Shown: positions 1-8,214, counted from the first letter of the stretch. The stretch is DNA of 64,000 bases from Arthrobacter sp. DNA4 (GCF_024362385.1 NZ_CP101466.1:930001-994000), one strand, 5' to 3'. The notes: generated by a model not told the origin, from the sequence alone. Program-made: numbers and translations.

Positions 1-1
1 G

Positions 2-142
2 CTTCCCCGCCTGCCCGCCGCGGACGGACTCTTCCTGGGCCGCTTCGCCCACGATGCCGCCAACCTTGGCCGCGTGCTGGACGAAGCCCTCCTCCTGCGT
101 CAGACCGACGCGCCCGCCAACAGCTCGTCCAGCCGCTCATAG
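2..142 (+). CDS. Triosephosphate isomerase-like protein, C-terminal fragment (5' end outside window)
   Basis: An open frame enters from the window edge and ends at TAG 140-142. The readable tail has DGLFLGRFAHDAANLGRVLDE, which resembles the last strand and helix of triosephosphate-isomerase-type barrels (the GLFLGR phosphate-grip segment followed by a helix). In actinobacteria, TIM paralogues of this kind often sit in polyol or sugar catabolic operons, so this may be a catabolic paralogue rather than the glycolytic gene; that is inference. Its 3' end overlaps the opposite-strand SRPBCC gene by 43 bp. Only 46 residues are visible. Confidence 0.55.
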   Translation, partial: LPRLPAADGLFLGRFAHDAANLGRVLDEALLLRQTDAPANSSSSRS

Positions 143-582
143 CCTTCGGACATGCCGCCCTCCATGCCTGAGTGCAGCGTGCCGTCCCGGGCCTCCATGC
201 TTTGGTACATGGCGTGGCCCCGCAGCCTGCACCGGCCGCCGTCCAGCGCCTCGAACGTCATGGACTCCAGGCTGACCGAGTCCGGATAACCGCCGAACTC
301 GAACGTCTGCAGGGCGAACTCGTCCTCGCGCACCGTGTGGAAGATGCCACGGAACTCGTACGGCACCCCCTCCGGACCCGTATGGATGTACCGGTAGCTC
401 CCGCCGGTACGGAAGTCGTAGTGGTCCATTTCCATCTTCATGCCCCGCGGACCGAGCCATTGGGCCACCAGTTCCGGGTCCTTGTGGGCCCGGAACACGT
501 CCGCCACCGGAAAGTCGAACTCCCGCTCAAAGTCGATGTAGGGGAGTCCCTCGGGGGCGGTGATCTTCAGTTGGTTGGTCAT
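100..582 (-). CDS. SRPBCC / AHSA1-type domain protein
   Basis: A 160-residue protein of the START/SRPBCC fold (Activator of Hsp90 ATPase homologue 1-like). It shows the family pattern: a hydrophobic N-terminal strand ending in FDFPVADVFRA, the 'DPELVAQWLGPRGM' segment, and a late glycine-rich turn before the C-terminal helix (GGMSEGYERLDELL). These proteins bind small hydrophobic ligands; the ligand cannot be read from sequence. Its ATG overlaps the stop of the upstream arsR-type gene by 4 nt (ATGA), the usual ArsR-SRPBCC pair, so the two are translationally coupled. The 3' end runs into the convergent TIM-like gene. Confidence 0.8.
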   Translation of the reverse strand: MTNQLKITAPEGLPYIDFEREFDFPVADVFRAHKDPELVAQWLGPRGMKMEMDHYDFRTGGSYRYIHTGPEGVPYEFRGIFHTVREDEFALQTFEFGGYPDSVSLESMTFEALDGGRCRLRGHAMYQSMEARDGTLHSGMEGGMSEGYERLDELLAGASV

Positions 583-941
583 TTCCTGTCCTTTGCCTTT
601 GGCGCCGTTTGCCCGGCGCTGGATTCAAGCACCGCATCGAGGCTGCGGAACTGCCCTTCGCGGACCAGCCTGTACTGGTCGATCCAAGCCGTGAGCGCCT
701 CCAGCCGTGCGGGGTTCAGGTGAACGGGCCTGCGCTGGGCGTCCCTGCTGCGGGTGACCAATTTCGCCTGCTCGAGTACCTGGATGTGCTTCGAGACTGC
801 CTGCTTGGAAATCTCGAAGGGCTCGGCCAGCTCGTTAACGGTGGCCGGACCACGGCTTAACCGGGCAATGATGCGTCGACGAACGGGGTCGGCCAGGGCA
901 AGGAAAGCCACGTCCAAAGCCGAGTCGTCATACGCCACCAT
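579..941 (-). CDS. ArsR-family winged-helix repressor
   Basis: 120 residues. A winged helix fills residues about 10-90: LALADPVRRRIIARL, then a recognition-helix region with ISKQAVSKHIQVLEQAKLV and a wing containing RDAQRRPVHLNP. No Cys-rich metal site is visible, so this belongs to the non-metal-sensing ArsR group that pairs with SRPBCC proteins. The start is supported by AGGAGGGGG just upstream. The intergenic region beyond the start holds dyads at 961-989 that are plausible operators. It probably autoregulates the two-gene operon; the inducing ligand is unknown. Confidence 0.85.
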   Translation of the reverse strand: MVAYDDSALDVAFLALADPVRRRIIARLSRGPATVNELAEPFEISKQAVSKHIQVLEQAKLVTRSRDAQRRPVHLNPARLEALTAWIDQYRLVREGQFRSLDAVLESSAGQTAPKAKDRK

Positions 942-960
942 TCCCCCTCCTCTTAATCAA

Positions 961-993
961 GATAAACGTTTATCAACCTTTCGGTTGATCAAT
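961..993. promoter_or_regulatory. Dyad cluster upstream of the arsR-type gene, candidate operator
   Basis: The perfect 14-bp palindrome GATAAACGTTTATC lies at 961-974. It partly overlaps a second inverted repeat, ATCAACC (972-978) / GGTTGAT (983-989), which runs into TTGATCAA (986-993). The position, 20-50 bp before the arsR-type start, fits an ArsR operator. Binding is inferred. Confidence 0.5.
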
Positions 994-1058
994 GCTAAGC
1001 CCGCTCTGGTTTCCACCGCAAGAGGGGCCTTGCTTGGCCAAAAATATGTTTGTTAGTA

Positions 1059-1068
1059 TGTCAATACA
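1059..1068 (-). promoter_or_regulatory. IolR-like box before the tautomerase gene
   Basis: On the minus strand this reads TGTATTGACA. It fits the TGTnYTRWCR box found at five other sites in this locus. It lies just after a candidate promoter (TTGCTT at 1030-1035 and TAGTAT at 1054-1059) and 23 bp before the start codon, so bound protein would block transcription initiation. The wider stretch (TTGT-A-GTATGTCA-TACAAACT) is nearly repeated before iolC at 1544-1565. Confidence 0.5.
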
Positions 1069-1090
1069 AACTATTAGAGGGAGAAGCTTC

Positions 1091-1495
1091 ATGCCATTGG
1101 TTCGCATTGACGTCAACGAAGGCCGCACTGCCGATGAGCTGCAGCAGCTGAGCCGCGGCATCCACGATGCCATCCTTGCGGAATACGGCATTCCGGAGCG
1201 GGACTACTTCCACATCCTCACCGAACACGCGCAGGGCCAGATCTTCGCCCAGGACGCCGGGCTGGGCTTCGAGCGCACCGGGGGAGTGGTGATGATCCAG
1301 ATCTTCACCCAGGGCGGCCGATCCCAGGAGGCGAAGCAGCGGCTCTTTGCTGCGGTGGCTGAAAAGCTTGCGGCAGTGGGGGTTGCTTACGAGGACGTCT
1401 TCATTGGCTATGTCGAAAACACTGCCGGCGACTGGTCCTTCGGGTTTGGCCGCGCCCAGTACGTGACCGGCGAGTTGGCCGTTCCCCGGAAGTAG
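1091..1495 (+). CDS. Tautomerase_2-family protein (malonate semialdehyde decarboxylase-like fold)
   Basis: 134 residues starting MPLVRIDV. Removal of Met leaves the N-terminal proline used as catalytic base in the tautomerase superfamily. The length and the C-terminal block ENTAGDWSFGFGRAQY match the Tautomerase_2 group, which is related to malonate semialdehyde decarboxylase, rather than the 60-70-residue 4-OT group. ATG 1091 is preferred over an upstream in-frame start because of AGAGGGAGAAG just before it and because it places Pro at position 2. It precedes iolC and shares its operator-like sequence. Malonate semialdehyde is an inositol-pathway intermediate, so a role in its disposal is an attractive inference, not shown. 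Confidence 0.8.
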   Translation: MPLVRIDVNEGRTADELQQLSRGIHDAILAEYGIPERDYFHILTEHAQGQIFAQDAGLGFERTGGVVMIQIFTQGGRSQEAKQRLFAAVAEKLAAVGVAYEDVFIGYVENTAGDWSFGFGRAQYVTGELAVPRK

Positions 1496-1550
1496 TGCGG
1501 ATGTGCCGATTTGTAGCGGGATGGGCACGTTTCAACGCTTGTTGTAAGTA

Positions 1551-1576
1551 TGTCAGTACAAACTTTTGACAGGACA
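1551..1576 (-). promoter_or_regulatory. Paired IolR-like boxes before iolC
   Basis: Two boxes lie 16 bp apart start to start. At 1551-1560 the minus strand reads TGTACTGACA; at 1567-1576 it reads TGTCCTGTCA. The second overlaps a TTGACA hexamer at 1566-1571 that could be a -35 element. The same spacing recurs before the ABC-transporter operon at 11743-11768. These are candidate operators of the GntR regulator encoded at 21488-22243. Confidence 0.55.
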
Positions 1577-1685
1577 TTCAATCTAGGGCAAAGTAGTCCC
1601 TGTGGCCCACGCCACGGCCTGCCAGTCCCGGAACTCCTGCTCCTCAAAGGATCCGAGTTCCACACCAGAAAGGTCCACGATTCCC

Positions 1686-2702
1686 GTGACCCACGAGCTT
1701 CTTACGATCGGGCGCATCAGCGTTGATATCTACCCGAACGACATCGGGGTTGGCCTGGAGGACGTCAACTCCTTCGGCAAATACCTTGGCGGTTCACCGT
1801 CCAACGTCGCCGTTGCCGCTGCCCGGCACGGCCGCCGGACCGGCGTCATCACCCGCACCGGGGACGATGCGTTCGGCACCTACCTCCACCGGGAACTGCA
1901 CAAGTTCAACGTCGACGACACCTTTGTCACGCCGGTTGCCGGCCTGCAGACACCGGTGACATTCTGCGCAATCAAGCCCGCCACGGACGAGTTCCCGCTG
2001 TACTTCTACGGCCGTTTCCCCACCGCTCCGGACCTGCAGATCATGGCTGAAGAGCTGGACCTGCGTGCCATCCGCGAGGCCGGTATTTTCTGGTCCACGG
2101 TGACCGGCCTGTGCCAGGAGCCTTCCCGGTCCGCGCACATCGCCGCGCACCAGGCCCGTCCCCGGACCGGCCTGGCCGGGGGACAGTTCACCGTCCTGGA
2201 CCTGGACTACCGTCCCATGTTCTGGGCGTCCGAAGAGGAAGCCCGCGCAGAGGTGGCCAGGATCCTCCCGCACGTTACTGTCGCCATCGGCAATGACAAG
2301 GAATGCGCCGTGGCCGTGGGGGAGGGAACCCCTGATGAGCAGGCGGACCGGCTGCTGGCCGCCGGCGTGGAAATCGCCGTCGTAAAGCTCGGTGCTGAAG
2401 GCGTGATGGCCAAGACGCGCACCGAGCGCGTGGTCTCGGCCCCCGTCCCGGTGGAAACCCTCAACGGCCTGGGTGCGGGCGATTCCTTCGGCGGCGCCTT
2501 CTGCCACGGGCTGCTGTCCGGTTGGCCGCTGGAACAGGTCCTGGACTACGCCAACGCCGCCGGTGCCATTGTGGCCTCCCGCCTGTCCTGCGCCGATGCG
2601 ATGCCGACGCCGGACGAGGTCACCTTGCTGCTGGCTGAACGCGGACGTACCGTGCCGGGTGCGGTTTCCGGCGCTTCCATTCCCGAAGGAGCAGCACTGT
2701 GA
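1686..2702 (+). CDS. iolC: 5-dehydro-2-deoxygluconokinase IolC
   Basis: PfkB/ribokinase-family kinase that phosphorylates 2-deoxy-5-keto-gluconate (DKG) in myo-inositol catabolism. From GTG 1686 the protein (338 aa) opens THELLTIGRISVDIYP, the typical IolC N-terminus, followed by the GGSPSNVAVAAARHG substrate loop near residue 37. The C-terminal PfkB signature LNGLGAGDSFGGAF (about residues 259-272) carries the catalytic Asp. The frame is open back to GTG 1602, but that would add 28 residues without family likeness; AGAAAGG at 1667-1673 supports 1686. Its stop overlaps the next gene's GTG. It heads the main iol operon, under the paired boxes. Confidence 0.93.
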   Translation: MTHELLTIGRISVDIYPNDIGVGLEDVNSFGKYLGGSPSNVAVAAARHGRRTGVITRTGDDAFGTYLHRELHKFNVDDTFVTPVAGLQTPVTFCAIKPATDEFPLYFYGRFPTAPDLQIMAEELDLRAIREAGIFWSTVTGLCQEPSRSAHIAAHQARPRTGLAGGQFTVLDLDYRPMFWASEEEARAEVARILPHVTVAIGNDKECAVAVGEGTPDEQADRLLAAGVEIAVVKLGAEGVMAKTRTERVVSAPVPVETLNGLGAGDSFGGAFCHGLLSGWPLEQVLDYANAAGAIVASRLSCADAMPTPDEVTLLLAERGRTVPGAVSGASIPEGAAL

Positions 2703-3637
2703 CCCTCACCTCCCTTGCCTCGAACCACGCCGTGGATGATGATCCCCGCCGTTACGAGCACCTGAGCACCATCCGCCTGGAAGATCCGGACGCCGTGGCC
2801 CGTGCCGCGAAGGCACGCCGCCGCCACCCCGGCGTGAAGGCCGGCCGGCAGAACTTCATCGTCGCCGCCGACCACCCCGCCCGCGGCGCCCTGGCTGTCG
2901 GCAGCGATCCGGTGGCCATGGCGGACCGCCGGCAGCTGCTGGACCGGCTCCAGATTGCCCTGGCCAACCCGGCCGTTGACGGTGTCCTGGCCTCCCCGGA
3001 CATCATGGACGACCTTCTGCTGTTGGGCGCCCTGGACGGCAAGCTGGTGTTCGGATCGATGAACCGCGGGGGGCTGTCCGGCCTGGTGAACGAGTTCGAT
3101 GACCGCTTCACCGGCCACACCGCCGCCGCTTTGGCGGCCCTTGGTGCGGACGGCGGCAAGATGCTGACCCGTATCTGCCTGGGCGACCCGGACACCGTGG
3201 TGACCCTGGAAGCGACAGCGAAGGCCATCGACTCGCTGGCAGAGCGGAAACTCATCGCCATGGTGGAGCCCTTCCTGTCGGTCCGCGAGAACGGCCGGGT
3301 CCATAACGACCTGTCTCCCAACGCGGTCATCAAGTCCATCGCCATCGCCGAGGGCCTGGGCTCCACCAGCGCGTACACCTGGATGAAGGTGCCCGTGGTG
3401 GCCGAAATGGAACGCGTCATGGCCGCCACCACCATGCCCACCGTCCTGTTGGGCGGTGACCCGGACGGGTCCCAGGACGAGGTCTTCGCCACCTGGGGTG
3501 CCGCGCTGGCTCTGCCCGGGGTCCAGGGCCTCACCGTCGGCCGGACCCTGCTCTATCCCGCGGACGGGGACGTCGCCGGCGCTGTTGCCGCGGCAGCCTC
3601 GCTCCTGCACCACACCACTGAACTCGCGGAGAACTAG
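2699..3637 (+). CDS. Cgl0159-family (beta/alpha)8 aldolase-like protein, probable DKGP aldolase substitute
   Basis: 312 residues resembling the class I aldolase/DeoC-like TIM barrel known in actinobacterial iol clusters (the Corynebacterium Cgl0159 type). GTG 2699 overlaps the iolC stop (GTGA), with GAAGGAG upstream. Candidate active-site segments are NFIVAADHPARGAL near residue 52 and SAYTWMKVPVV near residue 225, whose Lys could form the Schiff base. The window has no recognisable iolJ (fructose-bisphosphate-aldolase-like). This gene's place between the kinase and IolD suggests it cleaves 2-deoxy-5-keto-gluconate 6-phosphate to DHAP and malonate semialdehyde. That function is inferred from context. 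Confidence 0.75.
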   Translation: MTLTSLASNHAVDDDPRRYEHLSTIRLEDPDAVARAAKARRRHPGVKAGRQNFIVAADHPARGALAVGSDPVAMADRRQLLDRLQIALANPAVDGVLASPDIMDDLLLLGALDGKLVFGSMNRGGLSGLVNEFDDRFTGHTAAALAALGADGGKMLTRICLGDPDTVVTLEATAKAIDSLAERKLIAMVEPFLSVRENGRVHNDLSPNAVIKSIAIAEGLGSTSAYTWMKVPVVAEMERVMAATTMPTVLLGGDPDGSQDEVFATWGAALALPGVQGLTVGRTLLYPADGDVAGAVAAAASLLHHTTELAEN

Positions 3638-3639
3638 CC

Positions 3640-5625
3640 ATGGGCACAACAACAGGAACGCGCAGAATGACGGTGGCGCAGGCCGTCGTCGAATACCTTT
3701 CCCGGCAGTACACCGTGGACACGGTGGGCGGCGTTGACTACCGTGAGCGGCTCATTCCGGGCACGTTCGGGATCTTTGGGCACGGCAACGTGGCCGGCGT
3801 GGGACAGGCGCTGAAGCAGTACCAGCAGCTGGACCCGGCCCTGATGCCGTACTACCAGGGCCGGAACGAACAGGCCCAGGTCCACCAGGCAGTTGGCTAC
3901 GCCCGGCACACCCGCCGCCGCCAGACCTACGCCATCAGCACCTCCATCGGCCCGGGTTCCTCCAACCTGCTCACCGGTGCCGCGCTCGCCACCACCAACC
4001 GGCTCCCTGTCCTGCTGCTGCCGTCCGACACGTTCGCGACCCGCGCCGCTGACCCGGTGTTGCAGCAGCTGGAGCAGCCGTACGCATACGACATCACCGT
4101 TAATGACGCGTTCCGGCCGCTGTCCAAGTTCTTCGACCGGGTGAACCGTCCGGAGCAGCTGTTCTCGGCGTTCCACCACGGCCTGCGCGTCCTCACGGAC
4201 CCGGCCGAGACTGGCGCTGTCACGATTTCGCTGCCGCAGGACGTCCAGGCCGAGGCCTTCGACGTCCCCGCCGAGTTCCTGGCCGAGCGGGAATGGCGGA
4301 TCCGCCGCCCCGACGCCGACGACGAGGACATCGCCCGGGCCGCCGCAGCCATCCGCGCCGCCAAGCGTCCGCTGATCATCGCCGGCGGCGGCGTTCTCTA
4401 CGCCTACGCCAACGAGGAACTGGCCAAGTTTGCCGAGCTGACGGGGATCCCGGTGGGCAACACCCAGGCAGGCGTCGGCGTCCTGCCCTGGGACCACCAG
4501 TTCTCCCTCGGTGCCATTGGCTCCACCGGCACGACGGCGGCCAACGCCATCGCTGCCGAGGCGGACCTGATCATCGGCATCGGCACCCGCTATGAGGACT
4601 TCACCACCGCGTCACGGACCGCGTTCCAGAACCCGGATGTGCGCTTCGTGAACATCAACGTCGCCCCGATCGACGCCTACAAGCACGGCACCACGCTGCC
4701 GATCGTCGCCGACGCCCGCAAGGCCCTGGTGAAGCTCAACGCCGCCCTGGGCGGCTACCGGGTCGGGGCGGACCTGGAACAGAAGATCGCCGCGGAGAAG
4801 AAGCGCTGGAACGCCACGGTGGACGAAGCCTTCGACACCCGCTCCACGCCGCTGCCGGCGCAGAACGAGATCATCGGCGCCACCAATCGGGCCATGGATC
4901 CCCGCGACGTTGTCGTCTGCGCGGCCGGGTCCCTGCCCGGGGACCTGCACAAGATGTGGCGCGTACGGGACCCGTTCGGCTACCACGTCGAATACGCCTA
5001 CTCCTGCATGGGCTACGAGATCCCCGGCGGCCTGGGCGTCAAGCGTGCAGCGATCGCCGAAGCGGCCGGCACGACGGCGGCAGGCGCCCTTGGCGGGGAA
5101 GCCGCCCAGGTGCGGGACGTCGTCGTAATGGTGGGGGACGGCTCCTACCTGATGATGCACACCGAACTGGTCACCGCCGTCGCCGAACGCATCAAACTGA
5201 TCGTGGTCCTGATCCAGAACCACGGCTACGCCTCCATCGGCTCCCTGTCCGAATCCCTCGGGTCCCAGCGGTTCGGCACCCAGTACCGGGCCCTGAACGA
5301 GGAACAGCACAGCTTCGACGAAGGTGAGACCCTGCCCGTGGACCTGGCCCTGAACGCCGAGTCCCTGGGCGTGAAGGTCATCCGGATCGAACCGGGGGAG
5401 AAGGTCATCGCTGAACTCGAACAGGCCATCCGCGACGCGAAGGCCGCCCCGGAGAACAGTGGCCCGATCCTGATCCACGTCGAATCCGACCCCCTCCTGG
5501 ACGCGCCGTCCTCCGAGTCCTGGTGGGACGTCCCCGTCTCCCAGGTCGCCGAACTGGAATCCACTAAACAGGCCTTCCAGACCTACGTCGACCACAAGAA
5601 CCGCCAGCGCAAACTGCTCGGCTGA
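3640..5625 (+). CDS. iolD: 3D-(3,5/4)-trihydroxycyclohexane-1,2-dione hydrolase IolD
   Basis: 661-residue thiamine-diphosphate enzyme that opens the cyclohexanedione ring to 5-deoxy-glucuronate. It has the three-domain acetolactate-synthase layout. The N-terminal Pyr domain has the cofactor-activating Glu in YYQGRNEQAQVHQAVGYA, there is a central Rossmann domain, and the C-terminal PP domain has VMVGDGSYLMMHTE followed by IQNHGYASIG (the GDG-N motif). The length matches the family. It starts 2 nt after the upstream stop and is co-transcribed with iolC and iolA. Confidence 0.95.
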   Translation: MGTTTGTRRMTVAQAVVEYLSRQYTVDTVGGVDYRERLIPGTFGIFGHGNVAGVGQALKQYQQLDPALMPYYQGRNEQAQVHQAVGYARHTRRRQTYAISTSIGPGSSNLLTGAALATTNRLPVLLLPSDTFATRAADPVLQQLEQPYAYDITVNDAFRPLSKFFDRVNRPEQLFSAFHHGLRVLTDPAETGAVTISLPQDVQAEAFDVPAEFLAEREWRIRRPDADDEDIARAAAAIRAAKRPLIIAGGGVLYAYANEELAKFAELTGIPVGNTQAGVGVLPWDHQFSLGAIGSTGTTAANAIAAEADLIIGIGTRYEDFTTASRTAFQNPDVRFVNINVAPIDAYKHGTTLPIVADARKALVKLNAALGGYRVGADLEQKIAAEKKRWNATVDEAFDTRSTPLPAQNEIIGATNRAMDPRDVVVCAAGSLPGDLHKMWRVRDPFGYHVEYAYSCMGYEIPGGLGVKRAAIAEAAGTTAAGALGGEAAQVRDVVVMVGDGSYLMMHTELVTAVAERIKLIVVLIQNHGYASIGSLSESLGSQRFGTQYRALNEEQHSFDEGETLPVDLALNAESLGVKVIRIEPGEKVIAELEQAIRDAKAAPENSGPILIHVESDPLLDAPSSESWWDVPVSQVAELESTKQAFQTYVDHKNRQRKLLG

Positions 5626-5667
5626 CCCCTCATCTTCATCCCCTTCGAATGCTCAAGGAAGAGTCCC

Positions 5668-7179
5668 ATGACTGCCACCACCACCGAAACCGTCATTAAC
5701 CACTTCATCAACGGTGCCGAAACCGCCGGCGAGGGTGCCCGCACCACCAACGTGTACAACCCGGCCACCGGTGACGTCTCCGCCACCCTGCGCCTGGCTA
5801 ACCGCGCCGACCTGGACACCGCCGTCGCTGCCGCCCGCAAGGCCGCCGACACCTGGGGCGACATCTCCCTGGCCAAGCGCACCGCGGTGCTGTTCAAGTT
5901 CCGGGAACTGGTCGCCGCCCACGTCGAAGAGTTGGCCCAATTGGTCACGGCTGAGCACGGAAAGGTGATCTCCGACGCCAAGGGTGAAATCGGCCGTGGC
6001 CTGGAAGTTATCGAGTACGCCTGCGGCATCCCCACCCTCCTCAAGGGTGACTACTCGGACCAGGTCTCCACGGGCATCGACGTCTTCAACTTCCGCGAGC
6101 CCCTCGGTGTCGTGGCGGGTATCACCCCGTTCAACTTCCCGGTCATGGTGCCGCTCTGGATGGCCCCGATGGCGATCGCCACCGGCAACGCCTTCATCCT
6201 CAAGCCCTCGGAGCGCGATCCCTCCGCCTCGCTGCTGCTGGCCAAGCTCTGGAAGGAAGCCGGCCTGCCGGACGGCGTGTTCCAGGTCCTGCACGGCGAC
6301 AAGGAAACCGTTGACGGGCTGCTGACCCACCCGGACGTGGACGGCATCTCCTTCGTCGGTTCCACTCCGATCGCCCAGTACGTCCACGAGACCGCCACCA
6401 AGCACGGCAAGCGCGTCCAGGCCCTGGGCGGGGCGAAGAACCACGCCATCATCCTGCCCGACGCCGACGTGGACAACGCCGCCGACCACCTCGCCGCCGC
6501 CGCGTTCGGCTCCGCCGGGGAACGCTGCATGGCCATCTCCGTGGCCGTCGCCGTCGGTGAGGCCGCGGACCTGCTGGTCAAGAAGGTCGAAGAGCGGGCC
6601 CTGGCCGTCAAGGTCAACAACGGCACCGCGCCGGACGCCGAAATGGGCCCCGTCATCACGCCCGCCTCCAAGGACCGCATCGTCAGGATCGTCACCGAAG
6701 CCGAGGCCGCAGGTGCCGCCATGGTGGTGGATGGCCGCGACCTGGTGGTCCCCGGGCACGAGAACGGCTTCTGGGTCGGCCCCACTGTGCTCGACCACGT
6801 CAAGACCGAAATGACTGCCTACCAAGAGGAAATCTTCGGACCCGTCCTGGTGGTGGTCCGTGTCGACACCCTCGAAGACGGCATCAAGCTGATCAACGCC
6901 AACCCCTACGGCAACGGCACCGCCATCTTCACTTCCTCCGGCGCCGCCGCCCGCAAGTTCCAGCGCAGCGTCACCGTGGGCATGATCGGCATTAACGTGC
7001 CCCTGCCCGTCCCGGTGGCCTACCACTCCTTCGGCGGCTGGAAGGCTTCCCTCTTCGGCGACAAGCACATCTACGGCCCCGAAGGCGTCAGCTTCTACAC
7101 CCGCGGCAAGGTTGTCACCTCCCGCTGGCCCGAAACCCACCACGCCTCCGGCGCCTCCTACAACTTCCCCTCCAACTAG
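5668..7179 (+). CDS. iolA: CoA-acylating methylmalonate-semialdehyde dehydrogenase IolA/MmsA
   Basis: 503-residue ALDH-superfamily enzyme converting malonate semialdehyde to acetyl-CoA (and methylmalonate semialdehyde to propionyl-CoA). The nucleophile is Cys287 in FGSAGERCMAISVAV. At the position of the usual ALDH general-base Glu, the motif ALGGAKNHAIILPDA has Asn, the hallmark of the CoA-dependent MMSDH subgroup. GITPFNFPVMVPLWM and the Lys of ILKPSERDPS form the NAD site. It completes the iol pathway downstream of the aldolase and is followed by a 20-bp-stem hairpin. Confidence 0.95.
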   Translation: MTATTTETVINHFINGAETAGEGARTTNVYNPATGDVSATLRLANRADLDTAVAAARKAADTWGDISLAKRTAVLFKFRELVAAHVEELAQLVTAEHGKVISDAKGEIGRGLEVIEYACGIPTLLKGDYSDQVSTGIDVFNFREPLGVVAGITPFNFPVMVPLWMAPMAIATGNAFILKPSERDPSASLLLAKLWKEAGLPDGVFQVLHGDKETVDGLLTHPDVDGISFVGSTPIAQYVHETATKHGKRVQALGGAKNHAIILPDADVDNAADHLAAAAFGSAGERCMAISVAVAVGEAADLLVKKVEERALAVKVNNGTAPDAEMGPVITPASKDRIVRIVTEAEAAGAAMVVDGRDLVVPGHENGFWVGPTVLDHVKTEMTAYQEEIFGPVLVVVRVDTLEDGIKLINANPYGNGTAIFTSSGAAARKFQRSVTVGMIGINVPLPVPVAYHSFGGWKASLFGDKHIYGPEGVSFYTRGKVVTSRWPETHHASGASYNFPSN

Positions 7180-7189
7180 GACACCCCCG

Positions 7190-7247
7190 TCGATTGCTCC
7201 GTAACCGCCGTTATGAGCGTCCAAAAGGGCGGTTACGGAGCAATCGA
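7190..7247. repeat. Long perfect inverted repeat between iolA and iolE
   Basis: Arms of 20 bp at 7190-7209 and 7228-7247 pair perfectly (outer end TCGATTGC / GCAATCGA, inner end GTAACCGCC / GGCGGTTAC). The 18-nt loop is GTTATGAGCGTCCAAAAG. The right arm is followed by A-rich sequence and the iolE ribosome site, with no T-tract. It may be a processing or stability hairpin, an attenuator, or a dispersed REP-like element. Confidence 0.85.
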
Positions 7248-7271
7248 TGCAAAGAAAAGGACAACGCTGTC

Positions 7272-8183
7272 ATGACTGAAAACAAGTTGATCATCGGCAC
7301 GGCGCCGGACTCCTGGGGTGTCTGGTTCGCGGACGATCCGAAGCAGACCCCATGGGAACGCTTCCTCGACGAGGTGGCCGAATCCGGCTACAAGTGGATC
7401 GAACTCGGACCGTACGGCTACCTGCCCACCGACCCCACCCGCCTGGCGGAGGAGCTGAAGCAGCGCGACCTGCAGATCTCCGCCGGCACGGTGTTTACCG
7501 CCTTCCACCGCGGCCTGGACCAGTGGGAAACCGCCTGGGAACCGGCCCGCAAGGTCGCCGAGCTCACCGCGGCCATGGGCGGCGAGCATATCGTGGTCAT
7601 CCCCGCCATGTGGCGCGATGACGTCACCGGTGAAGCCGTGGAAAGCGGCACGCTGAGTGAAAAGGCCTGGAACGACCTGTTCGCCGGCCACAACCGCCTG
7701 GGCAAGACCCTGATCGAGGACTTCGGCCTGAAGCAGCAGTTCCACTCCCACGCCGACTCCCACGTTGGCGCGCAGGCGGACATCGAAACGCTGCTCGGAG
7801 CCACCGATCCCCAGTACCTGAACCTCTGCCTGGACACCGGACACGCCGAGTACTGTGGCGCCTCCAGCTTGGAACTGATCAAGAACTACCCGGACCGAAT
7901 CGGCTACCTGCACCTGAAGCAGATCAACCCGGACGTCCTCAGGAAGGTGAACGAGGAAGACATGACGTGGGCCGCCGCCAACCTGGCCGGCGTCATGACC
8001 GAACCGCCCAACGGCCTGCCCGACCTGCGCGCGGTCATCGAAGCGGTGGAGGCGCTCAACCGGCCCATCTTCGGCATCGTGGAACAGGACATGTATCCGG
8101 TGGCCTTCGATGTACCGATGCCCATTGCCAAGCGCACCCGCAACTACCTGCTGTCCTGCGGCTCCCGCACCGCCGTCAGCTAG
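7272..8183 (+). CDS. iolE: myo-inosose-2 dehydratase IolE
   Basis: 303-residue xylose-isomerase-like TIM barrel that dehydrates 2-keto-myo-inositol to the trihydroxycyclohexanedione. Diagnostic segments are IGTAPDSWGVWFADD near residue 8, ELGPYGYLPTD, QFHSHADSHVGA and CLDTGHAEYCG followed by YLHLKQI, which supply the metal ligands. The frame is open back to 7194, inside the upstream hairpin, but ATG 7272 gives the family N-terminus and follows AAAGGACAAC. It lies between iolA and iolG. Confidence 0.95.
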   Translation: MTENKLIIGTAPDSWGVWFADDPKQTPWERFLDEVAESGYKWIELGPYGYLPTDPTRLAEELKQRDLQISAGTVFTAFHRGLDQWETAWEPARKVAELTAAMGGEHIVVIPAMWRDDVTGEAVESGTLSEKAWNDLFAGHNRLGKTLIEDFGLKQQFHSHADSHVGAQADIETLLGATDPQYLNLCLDTGHAEYCGASSLELIKNYPDRIGYLHLKQINPDVLRKVNEEDMTWAAANLAGVMTEPPNGLPDLRAVIEAVEALNRPIFGIVEQDMYPVAFDVPMPIAKRTRNYLLSCGSRTAVS

Positions 8184-8214
8184 CCCCGTCCCAGACACCA
8201 AAAGGAACAAAACA

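Noticed and set aside
2546-3652. Long minus-strand frame opposite the aldolase-like gene (and similar long frames opposite iolD, iolA, tex and others)
   Set aside because: These are GC-skew shadows of real genes: low-complexity translations rich in Gly/Arg/His, no domain likeness and no ribosome site.
7194-7271. N-terminal extension of iolE starting inside the hairpin
   Set aside because: The added residues are basic and unlike IolE; ATG 7272 has a ribosome site and the family N-terminus.
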